In this document: positions 38,003 through 45,033 of the stretch, piece by piece
Layout: the number at the start of each line of letters is the position of its first letter
How positions within the stretch are numbered: position 1 is the first letter of the stretch
NCBI RefSeq assembly: GCF_000819745.1
Contig: NZ_CDDA01000025.1
Coordinates: 86,185 to 150,184 of the forward strand
Direction of reading: 5' to 3'
Length of the DNA: 64,000 bases
Origin: Aeromonas bestiarum
GTDB lineage: Bacteria > Pseudomonadota > Gammaproteobacteria > Enterobacterales > Aeromonadaceae
Position numbers and translations under genes: made by a program
The notes under the pieces: generated by a model
Told to the model about the DNA's origin: nothing
What the model saw: only the letters and a program-made list of their open reading frames with translations
Database searches by the model: none

Positions 38003-38340
38003 CTCCACTCACACTCCCGAACAAGTGACCCATTGAGTTTAATGGATTTTTATTATCCGCCCGGACGCAGTGCGAAAAACCTGACCCGACCGTCCGTGGC
38101 CCGCATCGGCAAGCGGTGGCGTCCACTCGCACCCCACGAGCACACGGGCTGCACAGCCAGGAGAGGCGCAGAGAACGCCGCCAGCCCCCGCCCGTTGCAT
38201 CGCCAGCAAGCCGGCCCATGATCTGGGGATCGCGTACACCAGAAGAGTGCCATCCGGCTCATTATCCGGGCTGCCAAGCCGATAAAAAATCGCTACAGTG
38301 TAATCGTGCCTCAGCCAGCGAGGCTTCACGGGAACCCGGC
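38003..38340. other. Intergenic region between divergent sensor and outer-membrane genes
   Basis: This 338-base stretch separates the CHASE4 sensor gene from the beta-barrel gene. It should contain both promoters. AAATCGCTACAGT at 38287-38299, likely around the barrel-gene -10, is repeated exactly at 39482-39494 upstream of the truncated phospholipase-like gene. No gene was recognised. Confidence 0.4.
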
Positions 38341-39294
38341 ATGCCCTCATACACCTCTCACACCAGCCTGCCCCTGCTGATCAGCCTGCTGCTCGGCACC
38401 GATGCCATGGCCGACGACGACTCGCTGGTGCAGCAGCGCGCCAACGCTGTGGTGTCGCTGATGACCTTCACAGTCGTGCCCGACATCACCGCCAGCAACA
38501 TCAATATCGGCAGCGGCACCAACCAGGCGGCAGCGCTCAACATGACCCAGGTCGGCGGCGGCGCCACCATGAGCGAGAGCGTGCCCATCTATCTGGAGGG
38601 GACACTGGGCTTTAGCCGCTACGATCCCCAGTTCGTGGTGAGCAACGGCAGCGAGACCCGCACCATTCCCACTAAATGGAACAGTCTGACGGCCACCGGC
38701 GGGATTGGCTGGGACATAGGGCTGCACCGGGACAGACACGGCGGCAACTGGGTGCTGCGTCCCCTCGGCAACGTCACCCTGGGCACAGTGGCCAGCGATC
38801 TGCGCATCGGCAACTGGCTGCTGGGCCAGTATACCGGCAAGAACCTCGACTTTCTCGATGGCGGCAGGCTCGATGTCTACGGTCTCGGCGGCGCCCTGAT
38901 GCTCGACTATGAACTCTTCTCCCCAACCCAGGACATAGACGCCGAGCTGCGCTACTCCTACCAGCATCTGCAGAGCTTTGGCGGCACCTCGGCCAGCGTG
39001 ACCGGCCAGGCCAACGCGGAGAACCTCGGCCTCTATCTGCGCCGCCGTGCCCCCATCGGCGATCTCACGCTGCTGAGTCGGCCGCTGCGCTACGTGATGG
39101 AAGGGGCTCGCACCGAATACCTCGGCGAGCAACGGGGCCTGCTCGGTTTCAACTCCCTCAACTCGCTGGGGCTCGGGATCGAGCTCGACAGCAGCAAGTA
39201 CGACATCATAGTGACCCGCACCCGGCTGGTGGCCCGCTATATGTTCAGCCACAACACCAGCGGCTACGGCGTCGGGCTGGCGATGAGTTTCTAA
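38341..39294 (+). CDS. Probable outer-membrane beta-barrel protein
   Basis: A 317-residue exported protein with a signal peptide ending after about residue 23 (TDAMA). The mature part is rich in alternating hydrophobic strands with aromatic edges, has no hydrophobic helices, and ends in ...GVGLAMSF, the terminal phenylalanine expected for recognition by the BAM machinery. Strand-like elements include LRYSYQHLQSF and VARYMFSHNTSGYGVGL. It resembles solitary autotransporter-type barrels without a passenger, but I do not recognise a named family. The ribosome site is weak (ACGGGAA). It is divergent from the CHASE4 sensor. Confidence 0.65.
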   Translation: MPSYTSHTSLPLLISLLLGTDAMADDDSLVQQRANAVVSLMTFTVVPDITASNINIGSGTNQAAALNMTQVGGGATMSESVPIYLEGTLGFSRYDPQFVVSNGSETRTIPTKWNSLTATGGIGWDIGLHRDRHGGNWVLRPLGNVTLGTVASDLRIGNWLLGQYTGKNLDFLDGGRLDVYGLGGALMLDYELFSPTQDIDAELRYSYQHLQSFGGTSASVTGQANAENLGLYLRRRAPIGDLTLLSRPLRYVMEGARTEYLGEQRGLLGFNSLNSLGLGIELDSSKYDIIVTRTRLVARYMFSHNTSGYGVGLAMSF

Positions 39295-39616
39295 GCCAGT
39301 CCACGGAACAGAGCCGCCCAACCTCAGTTGCGGGATTCCTCTTGCCTTCTCTTCTCATAAGACCCTCCGGCAGCAACGCCTAACCCCCAGCCACCGCCCT
39401 CTACCTGCCCGCAGATCCACAGGTTATAAATCACTGATGAATCACACAGTTAGTGGGATTTGTCACACATTCGTCCTGATTAAATCGCTACAGTAGCTCT
39501 TTCCGACACCCGAACTGTTCGTATGAAGCCTGTCATATGTCCAATCCAGTTCGTCCTGCAATCCGGTTAACGGCATCGCAAAACCCAAGTGCGCAAGAGG
39601 AATGGAGATTTTTGCT
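39295..39616. other. Intergenic region at the left edge of an AT-rich islet
   Basis: These 322 bases lie between the barrel gene and the truncated phospholipase-D-like gene. Base composition changes from host-like to AT-rich within it. It contains the second copy of AAATCGCTACAGT (39482-39494) and two occurrences of TTCGTCCTG. No gene, tRNA or integrase is visible. Confidence 0.4.
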
Positions 39617-39802
39617 ATGGCCAAGTTTTTGAATACAAGTGCGACCAACTATTTTCTTGAAGAACTGATAAAGGATGCCAAGGAACGACTGATCCTGATC
39701 AGTCCTTTCCTCAAGCTCAATGTACGGAATGCAGCTCTGGCTGCCGGCTTGCCACAACACGGTACTGAGGACCAGCAAATGGGGAGATACCAAGGGCAAT
39801 AG
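39617..39802 (+). pseudogene. Truncated phospholipase-D-like gene
   Basis: The frame opens with MAKFLNTSATNYFLEELIKD followed by AKERLILISPFLKLN, the usual N terminus of PLD-like (phosphodiesterase/nuclease) domain proteins, and GGAG lies nine bases before the ATG. After about 40 residues the similarity stops and an unrelated glycine/glutamine tail ends at a stop, giving 61 residues. No HKD motif remains. It looks like the front of a PLD-like gene cut by an insertion or deletion at about 39740, at the edge of the AT-rich islet. Confidence 0.65.
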
Positions 39803-39928
39803 TTTCTGTGGCTGTCCTAGCTATCAACAATACCGCAACCTGCTCCCTATTAAGAACTAAACATCGAACTAAAGGACGCTTACTCCTGAGCGGATAACCA
39901 AATTCACATATTTAAATAAGGATATTGT

Positions 39929-40519
39929 ATGCCAGAGTTAGCTATCTCAGATTTCACTAATATTGCTGTTGCAACGGGCTCACCTAAACACACAAAACTT
40001 AAGCAGATTGCACTAAGAGGGGATTATGCACACTATAAAGATTACTACTTGCAACTTAGAACAGCTATAAAGTCACTTTTTAGCCAAAAGAGACATGTTT
40101 CGTACCTGATCGAAATATCACGAAAACAAAAGGACTCCAGTAAAAAAATAAAATTTGAACGCCTAGCCCATAATTTTATTAAGTGGCAGTCAGGTAAGAA
40201 CATTGATGTGTATGCATCATTGCGAGAGTCCTTTGTTTTTAATAGCACTACTATCCATTGCAATCCCGAGCTGAGCGCATTGATAAATGGCGTCCGAACT
40301 CATGTTAAGCTCCATTTTACCGAGAAACAGAGAATGACAAGAGAGCGAGCTGACTATATCTGCTATTTAATGCATGAAGCAATTCAAGAGGCAGATGCGG
40401 AATATATAGTTCTTGATCTGCATTCCGGCCAAGAGTTCAGACTTACCTCTGACAGAGACAGAATGGAGGAGAAAGTGTGTCGGGAAATATTATGGATTGA
40501 GCAGAACTGGCCGATTTAA
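39929..40519 (+). CDS. Unknown protein, first gene of an AT-rich two-gene operon
   Basis: A 196-residue soluble protein that I do not recognise. It has no signal peptide or membrane segment, is rich in Lys, Arg and Glu, and looks mainly helical. Notable stretches are KRHVSYLIEISRKQKD near 55 and RERADYICYLMHEAIQEADAEYIVLDLHSG near 140. AAGGA precedes the ATG by six bases. Base composition and codon use (many AAA, ATA, TTA, AGA codons) differ strongly from the flanking genes, which points to transfer. Seventeen bases separate it from the HAD phosphatase gene, so the two are probably made together. A defence or modification function is conceivable but unproven. Confidence 0.7.
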   Translation: MPELAISDFTNIAVATGSPKHTKLKQIALRGDYAHYKDYYLQLRTAIKSLFSQKRHVSYLIEISRKQKDSSKKIKFERLAHNFIKWQSGKNIDVYASLRESFVFNSTTIHCNPELSALINGVRTHVKLHFTEKQRMTRERADYICYLMHEAIQEADAEYIVLDLHSGQEFRLTSDRDRMEEKVCREILWIEQNWPI

Positions 40520-40536
40520 CTTTTAGAGGATTATTC

Positions 40537-41355
40537 ATGAAGTGCGCACTAATTTATGATTTTGATGGGACCTTAGCGGAAGGTGATTGTGCCCAGCATG
40601 GGGTTATTCCCGAATTAGAGATAACTGATATACCTGAATTTTGGGCCAGTGTGAAACGTAGAGCAATGTACGATGACGGCGATGAAATATTGACCTACCT
40701 TGGTATGCTAGCAGAAAGGGCTAACATGCTTCAATCTGATGTCCTTAGTACAGAAAAACTAATGATGCATGGGCAATCAATCCCTTTATTCAGTGGCGTT
40801 GATTCATGGTTCGATAGAATTAACAGCTTTGCTGAAAGCATTGACCTAGAACTGGAGCATTACATCATATCAAGTGGCCTTGATGCAATGATTAGAGGAA
40901 CATGTATTGGAGACAAATTTCGTGATATTTATGCTTGCAAATATCACTACTCTGAAAATCAGCGCTCCGCAACGTGGCCCGCACAAGCAATTAACTATAC
41001 AACCAAAACACAATTTTTATTTAGAATAAATAAAGGAATTCATAATTCATGGGATAATGGGGAAGTAAATAAATTCATTGAACTTCAAGATAGGGACATA
41101 CCATTTCAGAGAATGATATATCTTGGTGATGGCGACACCGATATTCCATCTATGAAAATGGTGAGGTATCAAGGTGGCAGGTCTATTGCTGTCTTTGACA
41201 ACAAAAAATGGCCTCTAAAATCAACTCAAGACAAAGTAGAAAAGCTAATATCCGAAGAAAGAGCTGATTATGTCGTCCCTGCTCTGTATGATGAAGGCAG
41301 TCACCTAGACATCACAGTAAAAGGCTTATTGAGGCTATTTAAAAGAAAGGGATAG
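40537..41355 (+). CDS. HAD-superfamily phosphatase
   Basis: A 272-residue HAD hydrolase, predicted to remove phosphate from a small molecule or nucleotide through an aspartyl-phosphate intermediate. All four motifs are present: DFDGTL at residues 8-13, IISSG near 110, a lysine in the TKTQFLFRINKG segment, and GDGDTDIPSM near 200. The cap is a helical insertion between motifs I and II, as in phosphoserine phosphatase-like members. The AGAGGA site lies in the short gap after the unknown gene. Codon use is AT-rich like its partner. The gene ends before a hairpin shared with the convergent lipoprotein gene. Confidence 0.82.
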   Translation: MKCALIYDFDGTLAEGDCAQHGVIPELEITDIPEFWASVKRRAMYDDGDEILTYLGMLAERANMLQSDVLSTEKLMMHGQSIPLFSGVDSWFDRINSFAESIDLELEHYIISSGLDAMIRGTCIGDKFRDIYACKYHYSENQRSATWPAQAINYTTKTQFLFRINKGIHNSWDNGEVNKFIELQDRDIPFQRMIYLGDGDTDIPSMKMVRYQGGRSIAVFDNKKWPLKSTQDKVEKLISEERADYVVPALYDEGSHLDITVKGLLRLFKRKG

Positions 41356-41370
41356 TTCTTAACTATAAAC

Positions 41371-41400
41371 AAAAGCGGCCCACTGGCCGCCTTTGTTTTT
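41371..41400 (+). terminator. Terminator at the right edge of the AT-rich islet
   Basis: GCGGCC-CACT-GGCCGC (41375-41390) is followed by CTTTGTTTTT. It ends transcription of the two-gene islet and lies five bases before the convergent lipoprotein gene end. The A run on its left (41371-41374) could make it act in both directions. Confidence 0.75.
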
Positions 41401-41404
41401 GCGA

Positions 41405-42589
41405 TTACAGCGACCCCAGCCGTTTCAGGCAGGTCTGCTGGCGCCACTGCACCCGTTTGGCAAACCAGGCGGTGGTGAGGTTACGGGTGATCTTGGGGCT
41501 CTTCAGGGAGATGCCCGGCAGCACGGCGCGGGGTTGTCGCTTGCCGGCCTGCTTGTCTGCCAGGGTAAAGACCCTGTGGTAGAGATCGCTTTGGGCAAAT
41601 TCGGCGGTATCCCCCAGTTTCAGGCTCTGGTGAATGGCCTGCTTGCTCATGCTGAGACGGCTGGCGATGGCATGAACAGCGAGTTCTGTCTTGCCCGGCA
41701 GATCTGAGTCATAGCGAATGAGATCCCCATCCAGTGCCAGCGGCTTGCCGCTCACGCGGCTGACCGCCGCCTGGAATGCGGCGTTGCGACTGGCATACCA
41801 GCCGGCGTTGAAGTCGGCGTAGCGGTAGAGGTGATCCGGATACTGTGCCGGGTAGTTGAGCAGATGGCGGGTGCCGAACCAGATGCCGCCGCGGCGAGTA
41901 AAGACTTCGTGGCGGATGGAATCCTTGACGGGATAAGGGTAGCCACGGGCGTTGGCCTCGGCGAAGGCGATGCTGACCTGCATGGGGCCACCGGTACGCA
42001 CCGGGTTCATGTTGCCGAACAGGGTCTTGCCCATGGGCACCTCCCCTATCATGTCCTCGAAGATCTCGCTCATCTCCCGCTCGGTGCGCAACTTGTCGAT
42101 GCGCTCGGCATAGCTCTTGCCGGTGGGGGAATTGATGCTGAGCGCAGTGCGCACCACGAACTCGGGGATCAACAGCTTGCCGGCGCGGGCGTTGATCTCC
42201 TGCCAGGCGATCTTGCCAAGGCCAGGCACCACGGGGTCTGCCTGAAAGGTGGACTCCTGCTCAGCCACCGCCAGCACGGAACAGACGTTCTCGTCGGTCA
42301 CGGCCAGCTCCTGTTTGGCGAGGGCCGTGACTATGTCCTGCGCCCAGCCGTTGCGATCCACGGTACGGGCCGGCAACAGCCGCACTATGCGCGACTGCAT
42401 GCTGGCCGGGGCTCTGGGGATCTGGGCCTTGGGCAGGGGCGCGGGTTTGGTGATGGCCGGCCCCGTGATGGCCGCACTGCCAGGTTGGCGGGTATCGCCC
42501 TGGCTGGCCGGTTCGCTGGCACAGGCAGCCAGCAGCAAGGCGGCCAGCAGAGGCGCGACATGATGACGATAACGAGTGAGATGATGCAT
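41405..42589 (-). CDS. DUF1615 lipoprotein
   Basis: A 394-residue lipoprotein of the DUF1615 family, function unknown. The signal peptide ends in the lipobox LLAAC (cysteine near residue 22). A Pro/Ala-rich linker follows, and the conserved body includes VAEQESTFQADPVVPGLGKIAW and NPVRTGGPMQVSIAFAEANA. The QES/GGPMQ pattern recalls lysozyme-like or muralytic folds, but this is only a resemblance. The ATG at 42589 has GGGAAG six bases upstream. An open frame continues far upstream of it, antisense-like over leuA, and is not part of this gene. Confidence 0.75.
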   Translation of the reverse strand: MHHLTRYRHHVAPLLAALLLAACASEPASQGDTRQPGSAAITGPAITKPAPLPKAQIPRAPASMQSRIVRLLPARTVDRNGWAQDIVTALAKQELAVTDENVCSVLAVAEQESTFQADPVVPGLGKIAWQEINARAGKLLIPEFVVRTALSINSPTGKSYAERIDKLRTEREMSEIFEDMIGEVPMGKTLFGNMNPVRTGGPMQVSIAFAEANARGYPYPVKDSIRHEVFTRRGGIWFGTRHLLNYPAQYPDHLYRYADFNAGWYASRNAAFQAAVSRVSGKPLALDGDLIRYDSDLPGKTELAVHAIASRLSMSKQAIHQSLKLGDTAEFAQSDLYHRVFTLADKQAGKRQPRAVLPGISLKSPKITRNLTTAWFAKRVQWRQQTCLKRLGSL

Positions 42590-42727
42590 GAAAGCTTCCC
42601 GATGGATGAGGCGCCGCTGGCTTGAGCAGACAAGTCCGGCCCCGGCAGCCAGGGCATTGTAGAGGATTGATCGGGGGATCAGAAGGCATGAGCATGGCCA
42701 GCCCGCAAGCATCCGCCGCTGACACGA

Positions 42728-42758
42728 CAAGGCCCCCGCCGGTTGGACGGGGGCCTTG
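42728..42758 (-). terminator. Strong hairpin after leuA, probable terminator
   Basis: An 11-bp perfect stem CAAGGCCCCCG/CGGGGGCCTTG (42728-42738 and 42748-42758) with a 9-base loop lies about 60 bases beyond the leuA stop. The T tract on the minus strand is poor (TTGTCGTGT). Confidence 0.6.
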
Positions 42759-42819
42759 CAGATGTATCGGGTCATGGCCAGGGGCAAAGACAGTGCCCGG
42801 CCGATGAGCTGGGGGCGTA

Positions 42820-44478
42820 TCAGGCCGTTTGGCGCAGGGCCTGAATCTGGGCGGCGCCATTGATCACCGCCTGCAAGGAGGCGTTGACCACGTCGCGGCC
42901 TATGGCGACCCCGCACATGCGCTGGCCATCGACGCTCAGCAGCACATAGGCGGCGGCGCGAGACTCGGTGCCCGCGCTCAGGGCATGCTCCGAGTAGTCG
43001 AGCACGTCGATATGCATGCCGGTCTGGCGCTCCCAGCCGTTGACCAGCGCCGTGATGGCCCCCTCCCCCTCCCCCCGCAATTGCAGCGAGCCATCTGGGG
43101 TCTGCAGCTCGAGGTGCAGGCTCTCCTGGCCGTCGTGGCCGAGCTGGAAGCGACCGATGCGATAGCCGTGTACCGGCTCGAGGTAGTGCTGCTCGAACAG
43201 GGCGCGGATCTGCGCCGGGTTGATCTCGCTGCTGCTCGCCTCGGCTTGGGCCTGCACCCGGCGGCTGAAGTCGATCTGCAGCCAGCGCGGCAGTTGCAGG
43301 CCGAGATCGCGCTCCAGCAGATAGGTGACGCCCCCCTTGCCGGACTGGCTGTTGATGCGGATCACCGCCTCGTAGCTGCGGCCAAGATCGGCGGGATCTA
43401 TGGGCAGGTAGGCCACATCCCAATAGGCATCGGGCTTCTCGGCCGCCAGAGATTTGCGGATGGCATCCTGATGGCTGCCGGAAAACGCCGTGTAGACCAG
43501 CTCGCCGGCATAGGGGTGGCGCGGGTGCAGGGCTATCTGGGTGCAGGCGCCCACGGTCGCGACTATGGCATCCATGTCCGACAAGTCCAGCTCTGGGTCT
43601 ATCCCCTGGCTGTAGAGGTTCATGGCCATGGTGACTATGTCCATGTTGCCGGTGCGTTCGCCATTGCCGAGCAGGGTGCCCTCGATGCGATCGGCGCCCG
43701 CCAGCACCGCCAGCTCGGCGGCAGCCACACCACAGCCTCTGTCGTTGTGGGTGTGAATGGAGATGCTCACCTCGGGGCGTGCCTTGAGGTGGCGGCAGAA
43801 CCACTCCACCTGATCCGCAAACACGTTGGGGGTGCTCACCTCAACCGTGGCCGGGAGGTTCAGGATCATGGGGCGGGCGGCGGGGCGCCACTCGTCGATC
43901 ACGGCGTCACACACCTCCACCGCGAACTCCACCTCTGTGCTGCTGAAGCTCTCGGGGGAATATTGGAAACTCCACTCTGTGCCCGGGTTCCTGGCCGCAT
44001 GCTCGCGTACCCAGCGCGCCCCCTGCACGGCGATGGCCTTGACCCCCTCCTTCCCTGAGTTGAATACATAGTTGCGCTGGGTCGGGTTGACCGAGTTGTA
44101 GACGTGAACGATGGCACGCTTGGCCCCCTTGAGGGATTCAAAGGTGCGGATGATGAGATCTTCGCGGGCCTGCACCAGCACCTGAATGGTGACGTCATCG
44201 GGAATGAGATTGCGCTCGATCAGCTCACGCACGAAGTCAAAATCGGGCTGGGAGGCGGCCGGGAACCCCACCTCGATATGCTTGAAGCCGACATGGAGCA
44301 TCAGCGCCCACATTTGCAGCTTCTGGGCCACCGTCATGGGTTCGACCAGCGCCTGGTTGCCGTCGCGCAAGTCCACGGCGCACCAGAGCGGCGCACGCTC
44401 CAGCACCCGGTTGGGCCATTGGCGATCGGCCAGATTAATCACGGGGGCTGGGCGGTATTTGCGATGATCGAAGCTCAT
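42820..44478 (-). CDS. leuA: 2-isopropylmalate synthase
   Basis: A 552-residue enzyme that condenses acetyl-CoA with 2-oxoisovalerate, the first committed step of leucine synthesis. The DRE-TIM metallolyase motifs are present: DLRDGNQAL near residue 36, the metal-binding HTHND near 243, and GNGERTGN near 276. The C-terminal regulatory LeuA dimer domain occupies about 420-552. The length and the YRPAPVINLADRQWPNR start mark the long LeuA type 2 form (as in Pseudomonas and Corynebacterium), not the E. coli form. AAGGGAA precedes the ATG. No leuBCD follows. The upstream region encodes a long structured leader (see separate entry). Confidence 0.93.
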   Translation of the reverse strand: MSFDHRKYRPAPVINLADRQWPNRVLERAPLWCAVDLRDGNQALVEPMTVAQKLQMWALMLHVGFKHIEVGFPAASQPDFDFVRELIERNLIPDDVTIQVLVQAREDLIIRTFESLKGAKRAIVHVYNSVNPTQRNYVFNSGKEGVKAIAVQGARWVREHAARNPGTEWSFQYSPESFSSTEVEFAVEVCDAVIDEWRPAARPMILNLPATVEVSTPNVFADQVEWFCRHLKARPEVSISIHTHNDRGCGVAAAELAVLAGADRIEGTLLGNGERTGNMDIVTMAMNLYSQGIDPELDLSDMDAIVATVGACTQIALHPRHPYAGELVYTAFSGSHQDAIRKSLAAEKPDAYWDVAYLPIDPADLGRSYEAVIRINSQSGKGGVTYLLERDLGLQLPRWLQIDFSRRVQAQAEASSSEINPAQIRALFEQHYLEPVHGYRIGRFQLGHDGQESLHLELQTPDGSLQLRGEGEGAITALVNGWERQTGMHIDVLDYSEHALSAGTESRAAAYVLLSVDGQRMCGVAIGRDVVNASLQAVINGAAQIQALRQTA

Positions 44479-44755
44479 ATTCAGATTCCCTTGGCTGATG
44501 TCCTTGAGGTGCGGCGCCGTTGCGGGCTATGAGGGTGAGCAACGACGCGACTGGGCAGGCAAGCAGACGGGGTAAGGAGGGGGAAGCAGGCTGGCGCGGT
44601 AACGCTGGCCCTGACGGTTGCGCGGGTGGTAGCCCCACAACCGGTTTCCTGTGGCCCCTCTGGGTAAAAGGGGACGGCCTCGGCTACCGGATAAGCAACT
44701 GGCCCTGATCCTCGCACCCCGCTGTTGCGGGCGCAGACGACCTTATGTGATGAGA
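44479..44755 (-). promoter_or_regulatory. Structured 5' leader of leuA (three-way junction RNA)
   Basis: The leuA transcript appears to carry about 275 bases of leader. Within it a contiguous three-way junction can form. P1 is GGTAGCC (44682-44688 on the minus strand) with GGCTACC (44628-44634). Arm P2 is CCCCT/AGGGG (44655-44673). Arm P3 is CCACA/TGTGG (44635-44654). The arms abut except for one 8-base linker. The 10-base sequence TCAGGGCCAG occurs in direct repeat on both sides (44699-44708 and 44605-44614). No ATG start and no leucine-rich frame exists on the minus strand here, so classical leader-peptide attenuation is unlikely. I match it to no known riboswitch. Confidence 0.55.
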
Positions 44756-44763
44756 AACCAGTA

Positions 44764-44793
44764 TATAGAGGCGGCTCGGGTGAGTGATTGCAA
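44764..44793 (-). promoter_or_regulatory. Candidate leuA promoter
   Basis: On the minus strand TTGCAA (44788-44793) and TCTATA (44764-44769) are 18 bases apart in a region that turns AT-rich. This would start transcription near 44755. The match is moderate. Confidence 0.35.
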
Positions 44794-44929
44794 AGATTGC
44801 GAATAAAAGCCACCAAGGCGCAATAATCATCACATTTACGCCACTAAAAGGGATTATATCGCCCTATCTTGACCCTATTCCCTCTCCCCTGCGCACCTCA
44901 CCCCCATGACAGAGGCTGGCCGGATCCGC

Positions 44930-44967
44930 AAAAAAACAGAAACCCCGCCATCGCTGGCGGGGTTTTT
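44930..44967 (-). terminator. Intrinsic terminator of carAB
   Basis: An 11-bp perfect stem AAACCCCGCCA/TGGCGGGGTTT (44940-44950 and 44955-44965) has a 4-base loop. On the minus strand it continues as CTGTTTTTTT; on the plus strand it continues in T as well. It lies about 70 bases after the carB stop. Confidence 0.85.
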
Positions 44968-45033
44968 CAGGGTTCGCAAGTGTTGTGCAAAAAAGAAGGG
45001 GAGAAAGACGCCCCTGCCCTTGTTACGCAATCC

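Noticed and set aside
42590..43804. Upstream continuation of the DUF1615 frame over leuA
   Set aside because: The frame stays open for 405 more codons, but the sequence there is low-complexity Pro/Arg/Ala and antisense-like relative to leuA in another frame. The lipoprotein has its own signal peptide, lipobox and ribosome site at 42,589.
44600..44720. Cobalamin riboswitch in the leuA leader
   Set aside because: A short stretch (CAGGAA..CCGGT..GGCTACCACCCGCGCAAC) recalls the central part of the B12 element, but the AGCC-GGAGACC-GCC box and the other conserved blocks are missing, and leuA is not a B12-regulated gene.
44479..44760. Leucine-codon leader peptide for leuA attenuation
   Set aside because: There is no ATG on the minus strand in the leader, GTG-started frames lack leucine runs, and no intrinsic terminator precedes leuA.
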